The notes under the pieces were generated by a model. That model was given only the letters and a program-made list of their open reading frames with translations, had not been told where the DNA came from and did not search any database. A DNA stretch of 64,000 nucleotides from Rhea pennata (lineage: Eukaryota; Chordata; Aves; Rheiformes; Rheidae), in contig NC_084702.1 in NCBI RefSeq assembly GCF_028389875.1, positions 71,397,582 to 71,461,581 on the forward strand, read 5' to 3'. Within the stretch, counting starts at the first letter, position 1. Every line of letters starts with the position of its first letter. Below, piece after piece: positions 1-12,300 of the stretch. A program made the translations under genes and the position numbers.

Positions 1-1404
1 GAAGAGCTGGGAGACACGTGTGCAAGCCACGGCGCCAGCATCTCTGCGGCTTTGCTGGCAGGAGAGGAAGACGCCCTGCGTGTCTCTGCCTCCTTGCAGT
101 GCCCAGGCTGCTCAGGACCCCAGCAGGCTGTGGGCAGGATTGGCTCTTGCTCCAGGCAGTGTTACAAACCACCCAGCTGGGGGTGCAGGAGGGAGAGCCC
201 CCCCCAGAGCTGCCTTTGCAGGAGTCTGCATCACCAAGGGCCCCCAGCCATGCCAAGTGTGCCCACACACATGCCCCACGGTCCAGCTCTAGCGGCGCTG
301 AGCACCCTGTGTTCGCAGCGTGGATGTGCCGCTGCCCAGTGCCCCTGCTGGAGGAGCCCAGCCCATCTCTGTGTCTCCAGTCCCTGGCGACTGTCCTCTC
401 CCAAGGCTACCCTGAGTACGTCCTGCCAGTGCCACCAGCTGCTCTGTGCCCTGTGTTGAGTCCAGAGGCCTCCACACTCCTGTCACTGCTTGTGACGGGC
501 TCTGAGGGTCCCAGGGAGCAGCGGTGATGCAGAGCCAGAGGCATGGGGAGAGCAGGCACCGTAGCAGCCTGGGTATCTGCCATCTGTGCATCGGTCGCAT
601 CCTGCCAGCTGCAACGGCCAAGCAGCTCCTGCATCCCCGGGCATCCCCGGGGAAGGTGTCACCGATGCTATTTGTGGCCACCCTCCCTGGTGCCCAGCTC
701 TGGCGTGGTGGCAGTCCGTGATCCGGCGCCAGCACCCAGCTCACCTTGGCATGAGGCACCACGGCCTCAACCTCGGTGCCTGCTGCAAACATGGATCCTA
801 TTTTTAGGTCACTCCTGTCAAGGAGCTAAATCTGAGCACGAGTTCCAAATCCCTGGGCTGGCTGAGCCCTGCCACTGTGGGGGGCTGTCGCAGCAGGTCC
901 GGGGCATCTTCTCACCGCCCCCCCCCCCCCCCGCCCCCGGCCTTCCCCTCCCCTGGCCTGGTGCACTCCTGCCTCGTCCTCCCGGCAGCACTGCTTCCCC
1001 CTGCTCTTCTGAAGGGGAAATGCTCCTCTTTGCTTCAGCCCTGGAGCAAAACACGGAGCTAAAAAGCACTTAGCCTGCTTCATCATCCTAGCACTAATGG
1101 ACTCAGCTTTCCCAGCCCCCAGGAGCTCTCCGCATGGGGAAACCGAGGCCTGGCGGCATCCCGAGAGGACACCCGGGGGCTGTGGGAATGTGCGTGGGGG
1201 GAGAGTCCGGCCTCGGTGAGGGGAAACAGGGGCACCCGCAGGATGGAGCCCGGCGGCAGGCACCCGCACGGGGAAGGCAAGGAGGATTTTCGTCATGGAG
1301 GGAGGAGGCTTCACACCTGCATTCGTCGGGAGAAGGGGACGGAGGGGACCGCTGGCTCGGCTCGGCTCAGCTCCCTGGGAAATGGAAAATGTGGCGTACC
1401 CACT
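1..1404. other. GC-rich stretch without a recognised gene
   Basis: Open frames exist on both strands but none carries a recognisable domain; they look like by-products of high GC content. A run of 15 C sits at 918-932. I see no convincing exon with matched splice sites. Confidence 0.5.
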
Positions 1405-1500
1405 GGTGGGTCCAGCGGGCTGGCTGGTGCCTGCCCCACTGCTCAGCTGTGCCCGCCTGCCCCACAGCGCGTCCTCGGTGCAGAGGCAGGGGAGCAAAAC
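1405..1500 (+). repeat. Direct repeat, left copy (96 bp)
   Basis: This segment is repeated at 2203-2298 in the same orientation with a modest number of substitutions. Both copies share the core GGCTGGCTGGTGCCTGCCCC and end in GGGGAGCAAAA. The two copies bracket the minisatellite at about 1690-2150, so the whole block looks like a locally duplicated and expanded unit. Confidence 0.85.
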
Positions 1501-1689
1501 AGGGGTGAACGCGGGGGGCGGGCGCCGCGGCGGCTGGGAGCGCGGGCTGCGCGCGTCCCAGTGCGGCTGCGGGCGCGGGGGGGACGGGTCCCGGCGCGGT
1601 AGGGAGCGCGGGGCGGGTGCTATGGCCCAGCCGGGCGCGCAGGGTGTGGATGCCTTGGCGGCTGCACGTGCCCAGGGTGTGTGTGGGGG

Positions 1690-2150
1690 GTGGCAGCAGC
1701 CGTGGGCGCAGCGTGGCGGGGTTACGGCGGCTGCGAGTGTGGGGTGGGTGTTGCAGCGGCTGGGAGCGTGGGGTGGGTGTTATGCTTTGGCTGCGGGTGC
1801 CGGGCTGTGCTTTGGCTGTGAGTGCAGGAGGGTGTTACGGCCCAGCCGGGTGTGCAGGGTGGGTTGTAGCAGCAGCTGTGAGTGCAAAGCAGGCAGTTGC
1901 AGTGGGCTGTAGGTGCCGGGTGGCGCTTGCGGCAGTTATGGGTGCAGGGTGGGTTGTTGCAGTGGCTGCAGGTGCAGGGCGGGCAGTTGTGGCGGCTGTG
2001 GGTGCAGAGTAGGTTTCTGCAGCGGTTATGGGTGCAGGGTAGGTTTTTGCAGCGGTTATGGGTGCGGGGTGGGTTGTTGCAGTGGCTGCAGGTGCGGTGT
2101 GGTTGTTGTAGCTATAGGTGCAGGATGGGTGTGTTACAGAGGCCGCGGGT
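1690..2150. repeat. GC-rich minisatellite, unit about 30 bp
   Basis: A degenerate tandem array. The best units, from about 1938 to 2100, follow a pattern like GGTGCAGGGTGGGTTGTTGC followed by AGYGGCTGTG; older units to the left are more diverged. All reading frames stay open in parts and give Gly/Cys/Ala/Val-rich peptides, which is a property of the repeat and not evidence of a gene. The plus strand is G-rich. Confidence 0.85.
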
Positions 2151-2202
2151 AGTCGTAGCGCTGGGCAGCAACACAGCGAGCTTGTGGTGCAGCGTGCGTG
2201 CT

Positions 2203-2298
2203 GGTGGGTGCAGAGGGCTGGCTGGTGCCTGCCCCACTGCACAACCGTGCCTGCCTGCCCCACAGCATGTCCTCGGTGAGAGCCAGGGGAGCAAAAAG
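2203..2298 (+). repeat. Direct repeat, right copy (96 bp)
   Basis: Partner of the copy at 1405-1500, with the same length and orientation. Both contain a CTGCCCCACAG string that resembles a splice acceptor, but no supported exon follows. Confidence 0.85.
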
Positions 2299-3162
2299 AG
2301 GACAAGCGGGTGCCTGGCCTAGTGCAAGCAGCGAGCTGGGTGCTGGCGCCCTCCTTGCCCGGCCTTGTGGGGCCGGAGCGGGACCCAGACTGGTGGGCGG
2401 ATGCACCCGATCCCCCTGCCCCACACTGGCTCTGCCTCCCCAACCTTGCACCGGGCATGGCCTCCTCGGTGTGACCCACATCCCAACCAGGGGAGGACGT
2501 CTCCACGCCACGCGTGAGGCGGGGGATGGCTGCAGGAGGGCTGGGTGGCAGCGGCGCACGAGGGGGCCGGGCGGTGGATGTCAAGGTGGGTGTCCGGAGG
2601 GAATGGAGGGCCACAGCAGGTGGGAAGGGTTGTATCCAGAGGGGAGCCGCAGGGATCGCGCGGCACCGCCTTGTCCCCTCCCGCGGGCAGTGCAAGGGAC
2701 CCGGCCGCAGCGGGGGGACAGGGCTCTGCTGCTGGCAGCACCCTCCCGTCCTCTGCAGGGGTGTGGGACCTGGCGGGGGCCCGCGGGGCGTCTGCTGCAT
2801 CCCCGCTCCCAGGGACCCCGAGCCGGTGGCTGCTCCCCCGCCCAGCTCCGGCTGTCCATCCGTCCTGCCGTGCCGTGGCGGATTTTATAGGTGTGTCGCG
2901 CGTTTCCGTCTCCCGGAGAGGGATGGAAATGCCGTGACAGCAGCGTCCCTTCCCCTGCAGCATGCACAGCTCCCACCCAGCTCCCCGCTTCTCCCTTTCA
3001 TCTCCCTCCCCAGCACCCGGGGTGGGTGGGGGATCAGCAGCACATTCCCTCCTGGATACCCATCCCAGGAGCCCCCTCCCCGGCACCCCGGGGACGACCC
3101 ACCTGGGGACGACCCACCCCGCGCATGGGGCGAATTGCTCGAGGCGGCGTAAAGCCACTTAC
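2299..3162. other. GC-rich flank, possible first intron of a minus-strand gene
   Basis: No coding sequence is recognised. If the minus-strand donor at 3162/3161 is used, this stretch would be the start of intron 1 of a gene reading toward the left edge. That is inference. Confidence 0.3.
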
Positions 3163-3440
3163 CAGGGTCGGAGTCCGGCTCGGGAGTGTGCGCCCTAGAG
3201 AGCCGCCTCGGCACTGCCCATCGCAGCCGCGGCTCCTGCGACCTCCTCGGCACCCGCGCTCACTGCATCCCCGGCGGCGCCCGGCACCCCGCGTCCGAAA
3301 CCCCTCGGGGTGCTGGAGAGACGAGGCCGGTACCCGGGGAGCCAGAGCCGCGCTCTCACTGCCGGAGGATGCAGGAGACGGCGAGATGCTGGGAGCGGAT
3401 GCCTGTGTCTAGCACGCGCACACACACACGCACACGCACA
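3163..3440 (-). promoter_or_regulatory. Candidate CpG promoter and non-coding first exon, minus strand
   Basis: The block is CpG-rich. On the minus strand it ends in a good donor: exon ...CCCTG, then GTAAGTGGC, at 3162. No long meaningful frame is present, so it would be 5' UTR. Human synteny places minus-oriented genes (PHF24, then DNAJB5) beyond the FAM205 gene on this side, so this could be the first exon of a PHF24-like gene whose coding exons lie outside the window. I did not find PHF24 coding sequence here. A CA/CG dinucleotide stretch at about 3414-3446 lies at its upstream edge. Confidence 0.35.
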
Positions 3441-3547
3441 CACGGGCGAAGCGGGGAGCTTGTGACTGGGGCTGAGCAGATGCAGCCTGGTTTGCTATCC
3501 CTGTACCAATTGCTGCCTGAGCCGTGTTAAACAGCTCGCTGAGATGA

Positions 3548-3550
<3 letters not shown>

Positions 3551-3585
<35 letters not shown>
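3551..3585. repeat. Poly-T tract (35 bp)
   Basis: An uninterrupted run of 35 T. On the minus strand this would be a poly-A run, but the adjoining sequence shows no spliced-gene homology that would mark a processed pseudogene. Confidence 0.9.
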
Positions 3586-3590
<5 letters not shown>

Positions 3591-5480
3591 GTCTGACGTT
3601 GGCTGGGAGATACCAATAAAAGCTTTCCCCGCATCTCTTCCAGCCCTGGGGCTCGGTCGCCTTTCTCAGAGATGAGCTCCAGCGCTGCCGAGCTGGGGCT
3701 GCGCCCGTGCGGGAGTGGGGCGGCCGAGGAGCCTCCTGCCACCCCGGGGGCTCTGCCCAGACCCGGCGCCCCCGCCACAGGCTGCCTGCTTTCCCCCACA
3801 GCCTGCCGGTCCTCGTGGAGCAGGACGCTCCTGGCTGCACGTGGCGCAGAGCACCCAGGGCCACGCAGCACCAGGAGGTTCAGCTCTGCTGGGCCCCGTG
3901 TGCCCTCGGGGCTGCCTTTGAGTCCTAACAGGTGGCATGAGTGGATGGAGCCCGGGGTGGTCTTTTCTGCTGTGCTGCCCCAGGTGCGTGCCGTGGAGCT
4001 GCGGCGGGGCTGGGGACCCTGCAGAGATGCACAGGAGGTGATGGGGCTGGAGCAGGGATGCTAGGCTGAAGAGGATGAGGAGGGTCTTCTGCCTCACACT
4101 GGCGGTGTAACCCTGAAGCATCTGAAGGCTAGAGCGAGATGCCCGGGCACCGAGCCTCCCTAGACCTGCAGGAATTGAGCCCAGCCCTTCACCTCTTGGA
4201 TTAGCTGCAGGCTGCCACCGTAGCTGTTACGGAGCCTGCCGGCACCCCCAGATCTCAGCCACGAGTGCGCTGAGACCGTCTGCACCTCATGTCACCCCCA
4301 AGCGAGGGGCTGGGGAGTGTCAGACAGGACGTTGCACCGAGATCTATCTAGTGCACAGTCCGCTTCCCCAGTGGGTGGAGAGGTGCAAAGCCAGGCTCCG
4401 GGCAGAACGCGTCTGCTTTTGGCCTGCAGCTCTCAGTCCTGTCCTGCCTTGCTCTGCTCACCGTGGGAGCCTTGCAGGGAGCTTTGCAGGGAGCCTGTGG
4501 TTGCCCCAGCCCTGGCCTGGCCTGGGAGCTCACTCCAGTGAATTTTTACCCCAGGGTGCTTCCCTTTAGCAGGAGTGACATGCTGCTTTATTTGGCCTGG
4601 TGACCCTGATGGAGAGGTGCCGGGTTGCACACGTGGGGAGGGGGCTGGAGAAGGGGGAGATGAGCCGTAAACGCAGCCAGAGACAAGCATCTCTGCAGAC
4701 AAGTCTTGGCCCCAGAGGACCAGGGGAAGGAGGAGGTGGTGGAGGAGGATGGTGCCGGGAGGCTGGGAAAGCTTTAAGTGCCTCTTCAGGGAGCATCCTG
4801 ACCTGGCAGGCCTGTGGCTGAGTGCAGCCATTCCTGGAAACGCATCGGCGCGGAGGAGTGCCAGCCCTGCCGGGTCAGCCCGTGGGTGCGCGCGGCGCTG
4901 CGGCCGTGCTGGCGGCGGGACAGGCGTGCCGCCTGGGGCAGGAGGCCGGAGGGCAGCCAGTGCGTCCTCGGGGCCCCAGGAGGTGGGTCCCCAGGGGATG
5001 CCTTGAAGCTCAGCAAGCCCCCGGAGCAGCTGCTGTGGGGGCAGGAGAGACGCTGCGGGGACTGGGGCCGGTGCTGAGCTGGTTGGCAGCAGTGGGGTCT
5101 GGCTGGCAAGCTGCAGGGCCAGCTCCTGGCTCTGCTCCCTGCCCTGCTCGGTGCCCACCACCGGCTTTTCCACCTCGTTTCCCACCAGCCGGGCTGGCCA
5201 CACCAGACCCTTTCCCTGCCGCTTGGCCCAGCACCCTGGGGGCCATCGGTGTTGCTGTCGGGTGGGTGCAGGTGCACAGTCCTGCTCTCCCCGAGGCAGC
5301 TGGGCAGAGCTGAAGACTTCTGAGTTTTGGGGGTTTCAGGGGTCCCATTGCTGTCTGCACTGGTGCCAGCACTGCCTGGCAGACGCCTGGCAAGCCTGCC
5401 CGCTGGTCCTTCCCGAAATTCCCGCGCCCAAGGGAGGGATGTGCAGGGCTGTCCCCGAGACCCCTCTGCCAGCTGGGAGG
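3586..5480. other. Intergenic or intronic, no gene seen
   Basis: Moderately GC-rich. Frames on both strands give Pro/Ala/Gly/Arg-rich peptides with no recognisable domain. An AATAAA lies at about 3614 with no gene attached to it. Confidence 0.4.
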
Positions 5481-5489
5481 GGGCACGCA

Positions 5490-6390
5490 GGGAGGTGAGG
5501 CCCGGTCCCAGGCAGGCTAGATGCAGGTGGGCAGCGGCGCAGAGCGGCTTCGGAGGGTGTAGGAAGGTGACGTAGGACCCCCGGCAGATGGGGCGTGCGA
5601 GCATGCGTGCGTGCGTGCGGCACGCAGGACGCCTTTGCGACGCTGGGCGGCTGCTCGGCGGGCAGCGACGTGCGTGCCCCGGGCTCGCGCGCTGTGCCGG
5701 GTGGAGCAGTGCCAGCTCCCGCCGTCCCGCTGGGGCTGCGCAGAGCTGCCCTTTCCAGCCTGCAAGGGGTGCGCGCCGCAGCGCTGCCGGGGAGCGCGGC
5801 AGCCGGCATGCACAGCGCAGCCCCTTTGCTGCGGGGAGCCGCCGTCCCTTGCAGGGGCTTCGATCATACGTGATGCTCCCGCACCCACAGGGAGAAAGAA
5901 GACCAGCTGGGCGCTCTTCGGAGCAGGCACGGAGGCAAAAGGCTGGGAAAGCTCGGAGCGGGGCCGGCAGCGCCGGGCTGCTGGGGGAGGGCTGTAGGGG
6001 CGGAGGTGAGAGCTGAGCTGCGGCGGGAACAGGCGTTTTGTCGTCAGCTCCAACCCCCCCCTCCCCACCCCAACCCAACACCGAATCTTGCACGACGCCC
6101 GCGGGTAGGTCACTGGCTGCTGCCGCGCCGCGGCGTGTGGGCTCACCATCTGCGGCTGGCGCTCGCCTTCTGGAGCGCGCAGCCCCGGAGCCGCCCGGGA
6201 ACGGCGCCCGGCGCCGCGGCTGCCGCCCCGCACCGCGCTCGGCCTCGCCGCGGCCCGCGCCCGCCCGCCGCGGCCGTGCTCCCGCCCTCCCAGCGGGGAG
6301 GAGGGCGGCAAACTTTGGGAAGACGCGCCGGAGAGGCGGCAAGGAGTGTCGGCGCCAGCTCTCCTTGCTGCCGATCAGCACGGGGTTAGG
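5490..6390 (-). promoter_or_regulatory. CpG island with candidate minus-strand first exon
   Basis: Dense CpG dinucleotides, among the highest in the left part of the window. On the minus strand the string CAGATG followed by GTGAGCCC at about 6147 is a good donor. Plus-strand donor-like strings (GGAGGTGAG) also occur near 5490 and 6004, so direction is uncertain. It is best described as an unassigned CpG-island promoter, possibly an alternative first exon of the same minus-strand gene suspected at 3.2-3.4 kb. Confidence 0.4.
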
Positions 6391-9300
6391 AGAAACAGAA
6401 CTTGTCAAAATAGCAGATCGTTTTTTCTTCCTTTTTTCTTTTCTCTCTTTTTTTTTTTTTTTCCGGGAGATTACGAGTTTGCCTGGTGCAGATGATGCAG
6501 TGTTGGCGTGCTGCGCGCGGGGCTTGGAGAGGCAGCGGCACACCTCGCCGCGGCTCCGGCGCCAGCGCCAGCGCGGAGCAGGACCCAAACCGGGCAAAAG
6601 TGCAGGCGGGGAAGGGGAGAGCGTCGCCCCACATGCCAAAGGTCACCCACAGCCGGTGACAGAGGCTTGGGCAGGACACGTTTCCCTCCAGGTCCTGGAG
6701 AGCCCCGTAAGCAGCCGGGAAAGAGCAGGCGGTGAGGAAGGCGAAGTAGGTTACGGAGCCGCAGAAGCTGGCTGCGTGCCCCGCTGCCGTGGCGCTGTGT
6801 CTGTTGGCTCCGAGCTTCTCCCTCCCGCCCTGGGGCCGGGATTCAGAGCTGTCACCGGGCGAAATTCCCACAAGCAGCCTTGGGTTCCCCATCCCGGAGT
6901 GAGGGCTGGCGCTGCTGCCCCCCTCCCAGCAGCTTTCCCAGTGCTGGAAAATCCCCTGGTGCAAAGGCCCCGGGCAGGATCCACTTAACGGATCCTGTCC
7001 TCAGCCCTGCAGCTCAGCAGGACACGGGAATTTGCAATCAAGGTCCGTCAGGATGCGACAGAGAGCAAAGCGCTCGGCAGCCAAGTGCCTGGCTGGAGCC
7101 GGGCCAGGTGCTGGCCTGTGCGGGGATGAAGGCTCTTCTCCTTTGCCCAGGTGCGGATCTGGGCCAAGGTCCCCATTCAGCCCAGCCCAACCTCCCCTCC
7201 TGGAGCAGAAGCGCTTTGTGCTGCCCCAGGAGGTTTCAGCTTCAGCCAAGCTCCTCTCTGCATGCACAGGGCCCTGGCTCGGTGCGGAGCTGAGCGCTGC
7301 TTCCTCCTCATCCTCGCTGCTGGGTCCCCACCTCCCTTGGGCTGAGCCGCAGCCTGCTCAGACCTGCTGCACCCACAGCCCTGGGCAGAGGATGGACTCT
7401 ACTTGCTGGAGTGAGGAGATCCAGCTTGCGTATCCAGCTGTCTGTCCAGCCGTCCTTCTGCACATCCATCTCCAGGTGAGGTGGTGGCAGAGGGCTACTC
7501 TCTTCTGCCCGCTGCAGCCCTGCAGAGCTGTTGCAGACCCGGCCAGAGCTTGGATGTTCCCTTTTCCTTGTGCAGGACTGGGATTTGGGGAAACTTGGAG
7601 ACAGGGTGAGGTGCGCAGCGCTGCGCTGCCTTACCCAGCCATTGCTCCTCCAGGAGCCACCTTCGCTGCCACGAGAAGGGGGAAGAGCTGGTGGGGACCA
7701 GCGGCAGGACCCGGGGAAGGAGACGCTAAGAAAGGATGTGGTTTGATGCTGCAGACAGGTGCCAAGATGCCCCAAAGGGAGCAAAGGCGCGGGACGGCCG
7801 GGGCGCAGGGCTGCGGGTCTGCCCTGCCCTCGCTGCCGCGGCTGGCAGCCCCCGGCACGCCTGCGGGGCATTAGCGAAGTGACCCTCTCCGCGGGTCCCT
7901 GAGGGTGGCCGTGGAGCAGGGAGGCTGCAGCCTCGCTGAGGAGCTTCCCAAGTGGAACGGAAATGCCTAATGAGGGCCGCCTTCATTAAACGGGGCTGTC
8001 ACGGGGATGATTGCTGCCTTCCTGAGCTGCTTTACGAGCAATAAAAGCTGTGCGGGAGGAGAGGAGCCGCCGGGGGAGAGGGGCAGACTCTGCTTTGCTG
8101 CAGCATCCTACCGAGAGGCTTTGTGCAAAGACCTTGCCCCGACCTCCCCGCGGCTGGAAACCTTCTCCTTCACCCACCGGAGGTGCCTGCTCCCTCGGGT
8201 GCCCCTCGTGGGCCGTGGTACCTCATCCCCCAATGAGCCCCACGTCCTGGGGACCTCCGTGCGCAGAGGAGGGGCAGCTCCGACGCGGGCGAGCGGGTAG
8301 CGCCCCGCGGCACAGCCGTGCCCCGGCGCGCCGTGGCGGCCTCGCGCTCGCCTCTTAATCAGCTAATTGCGTGTTTGGGGTTTCAGGCGAGGGCCCCAGC
8401 CTGGTGTTGCCATAACAACTGCATCAGCATCACTTTCAAACATTTACCAGGCAGGCTGGAAATGCAGAGAGGGGGGAAAGAAAAGGAGAGGAGGCCAGAG
8501 GGCTGACGGGAGGGCAGGCTGAAAGGGCCGCCTGCGCCTCTCGCACTATACCGTGGGGAGTCCCGCAGGGCAGAAAGTGCTGATTAAAATGGCTCTTGCT
8601 GGGATTCGGAGGCTTTTTTGGGGGAAGGAGAGCAAATGCCTCTGCCTGCTGGAGTCTGTCTGAGATGCCGTTCTTAGGAGGATCATCTCAGCTTCTTCAG
8701 CTCAGGGTGGAGGGCTGTGAGACACACGGCCGAGGTTGCCTCCCTGCCAGAGAGCACGGGGACAAGCGGTGGGTGCTGGCCCCGGGGACCCGCCGTTCCC
8801 AGCACCGGGCGGGTTTGCAGTCCGGCTGGAGAGCGCTGCAGCACAGCGGCGGGGGGAGAGGAGATGGGTGGGAGGGTGATGTGGGGCAGATCCTGCGGCT
8901 CGCAGGGTCCAGCCCACATTTGTCTTTGCCCTGGTGTCCTCCTTGGCTATGGAGGTGGGAGGCACCTGAAAGCTGCCAGCACAAGAGCAATATCCAGCCA
9001 CGCAAGTGTGTGCGAGTCCTTAGAGACACGGGAAAGCCAGAGCCTGTGGGGCCGGCCATCCTGCTCACCACTGCACCAGCAACAAACCAGTAACCTCCCT
9101 GAGCACCATGGGCTCGCTGCGGTTTCTCCACCCAGCTGCTTTGCAGTGGCTTCCCTCCGTATCGCTGCGATGCCCGCACTCCTCCACCTCCGGGCGCTGA
9201 GGTTCCTCGGCCCCCAGCTGCTTTCGGGTCCCTCTGCAATGTCCTGCGTGTGTCCTTGGGTGCTAGCTGGGATGGGTGCTGTGTGGCAGAGAGTGGATGG

Positions 9301-12300
9301 GGCACCCTGCAGCCTCCCCCCCCCCCCGCCCCAGTCCCAGTGGGCCTGGAGCTCATGGGCACATGCTTTCCTTGCTTTCTGTGCAGGGTGGTATTTCCCC
9401 CCAGCTGGGCTCTGGTCCCTCCTCTCTCCCCTTGGCAAATACATCTTTTTACTGTCATCTTTCTTCCTACGAGCTGGATCAGGCCTCTCCAGCACCTTCT
9501 GCTTGGCTGGCAGGCTCGGGGCCGTCCCTGCTTCCCAAGGATAGCAGGAAGTCTCACTCGCATCCCAGGCAATGAGATCTGTGGCTGGGATCTGGCACAT
9601 GAATTGCTGAGGATGAGGCTGCTCCTTGGGAGCTTTTTGGTCACTTGGTCCTCAGGAAGGGCCCGTGCATTCTTCTTCCTGAGCACGCAACTCGCCCCGG
9701 CTCTGCTCGCTTCCATAGAGCCAACATCTCTCTGGAGATGAGCCCTTGCTGAGCAGAGAGCCTGATGGAGGGCAGGGCTGCTCCCCTGGCACAAGCGCTC
9801 TCCTCCCACTCCCTTTGCCCAGCCAAAGGTTGGGCAAAGGTCTCTGTGAGCTCCATGTGCCCCCTTGCAACTGAGGAACATCAGCTGGCACCCCCAGAGC
9901 GCGTCTCCGCTCACGGGGACGGCAGGTTGCAGTGACACGTACTGTCTGCAATCCTCCAGTGGACCCTGCCCACCCCAAGCTCCTTCCAGCAGCATATGGA
10001 GCCCCCATGTCCCATCTGCCAGTCCCATGCCAACGTCCCATTTTGGTGCTAAATGCCCATGGGTGGGGGACTGAACTGTGCCCTGGTTCAGGTGCTGGGC
10101 AGGTTGCACCCAGCTCAGAGGCTAGCACCTGTGGCAGACCCCAGGGCCCAGGGGCCTGAAGCGTAGGCCAAATCCCCCCGCATCCACTGTGTTATTCCCT
10201 GTGTTTTTCCAGGGTCGTTTCTTGGGCTGCTGCTGTACCGGCTGGAAGTGGCTGTGCCTGTGGGGTGGCTGCTCCTGGCTCCAGGTGCCTGTTTCTCTGT
10301 AGATGCTGTGGTCAGAGCAGGCGCACGGCTCAGGCTTCACCGGGGAAGCGCCGGGATGGCCTGCGCTGCCCAGCGCTTTGCAGCAGCTGCGAATCCGGTT
10401 TGCCTGGTGCCAGGCCCCAGCAATCAGCCTTGCTGAGTGTCTCTGTGCAGCCCAGATGGCTTTTTGCTGGCAGAGCGCGGCCCTGGCAGCTTGGGGCCGC
10501 TGCAGACGGTGCACAGACAGACTCCCTGCCTCCTCATGCCCACCCCGGGGACCCGGCATGCCTGGTGTCGGCTGCCGGCTCTCACCCAGAGCTTGCCACA
10601 GTTCAGATCAGGGCATTGACCAGTGCTGCACACCCTGCTCGCGGGGCAGGAGGGCAAATCCTACCCCCCCAGGCTGTGTGGACACCCCCAGCTGCTGCTG
10701 GACCTGCTTTGATGGAGCAAGATGGGCAGCTCCCAGCTATTTCTGTCCTGCAGCATTGGCCAGTGCAACCTGCTTGTGGACAGTGGTGAGAAGAGGCATG
10801 GTGTCCCTTGACCCTGCGTCCCACCCCGGCAGGGCCTAGGCACCACTTGCTCCCAGGCAGCATTTCTGCACCTCTGCGGGCTGGGTGCGAGGCTCCTTTT
10901 GGGCAGCTCTAGCCGTAGGGCTGCCTGGAACATCTCCAAAGGACTGATTTGCTGTAATTCCTCTGGAAAGCAACTTTTGTGATTGCTAGCCTGGAGATCT
11001 TGAGCTGGACTTAAACAACAGGATCCTAAAGATGCCATGAATAATTGAGCCTAATAAATATTAATAACTTGCCTGCATGGTGGCAGGGCATGTAATTGCA
11101 AAGAGCGTTCTGGAAGCACAGCTCTGCAGGCAAACGTGCACACACGGCAGGGCCAGGGCAGAGCCCCGTTAACACTGACGTTGCCAGGCTGTGCGGAGCT
11201 GGCAGTGCCACATGTTGCTGCAAGCCCTGCTGCCCTCTCCCAGGGGTTAGCGGTCGCAGCCAGGGGATGCTGGTCCCCACGCGGGGTATTTAGCAGTCCT
11301 TGGTAGACCTCTCCCGCATGAGCTTGTCTCCTTTTGAGTGTGTGTGCACTTGCAGCATCCTCAGCATCTTTGGGGAAATATGATTTTCATCATGGATCCA
11401 TTCTGATCCCAGATCACCCTGGAGGACACGGGACGCCCCCTTTAGAAAATCCTGCCTGTCCTCATGCCCAAGCTAATTGAAGACATGTCCTAAATTCAGG
11501 TCAGCCTGTGGCTGCTCCCTGCTCTACATCCCCAAGGACCAGCTGGACATCTGTATCAGGACTGCATACATGATCACCTCATGCTTCATGCAGACTGATG
11601 CATTACAAAATTCGGCTCTCAGGGCTGAGTGATGACAAGAAGGTACAGTCCAAACTTTGCACAATCCAGCAAATCCTCCAAAGTTTGGGTGCAGGTGGGT
11701 GTGGATGAGTCGAGACATGAAAGAAGGATGGGATATATACAGCTTTCTATCTGTGAAAGACAGTGATGGGGAGAGCACACAGCCACCTCTCTAGGCTAAG
11801 GGACACCCTGCAAGGCAAGGCTGAACTTGCCACTCCCACCTTTGCTGAGCAGCATTAAGCTGTTGATTAGACCTTGTTTTTAGGATTCAGTCCAAAAAGG
11901 CTGATTTTTTTTTTGATGAAATATAACCATGAAACTCAAAACAAAATCCAGTGCTTCTCCTTCTGGGATGCTCTAGGCCCCCACCAAACTGCATGCCTGA
12001 AATCAAACTCATGCCTGCGGCTTCCCCAGTCCCTAATCAAACCCAGCCTTTCCCAAGCCTCTGTTTCTGAAGCCAGATGAGGAAGAGAAGTCCAGAAGGG
12101 ATCACAAATGCTTGCCTGGAAGGGCACAATTTGCTCTGCTGCAAAAGCTCAGCTGTGCTGTGAGCAAGGTAGAAACATGCATGTGGAGGCTTTGGCAGAG
12201 CTTTCTGGATATCCAAACTCAGGCTGGGGAGCCTGTTACCCTGCCCCTTCCCAGGTCACCATCAGCTTTGCCACCTCATGCAAAAAGGATGAAGAAAGAG

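Noticed and set aside
1835-2800. Minus-strand open frame with Thr/Ala/Pro repeats (mucin-like look)
   Set aside because: The repeats are the translation of the minisatellite; all frames are open there and no start or splice context supports a gene.
3486-3590. Processed pseudogene ending in the A35 tract on the minus strand
   Set aside because: No sequence before the tract translates to a known protein, and no target-site duplication was seen.
4786-6639. Minus-strand open frame of 617 residues over the CpG island
   Set aside because: Low-complexity Arg/Ala/Pro-rich translation with no domain; it passes through a T-rich tract read as a run of lysines. Typical of CpG islands.
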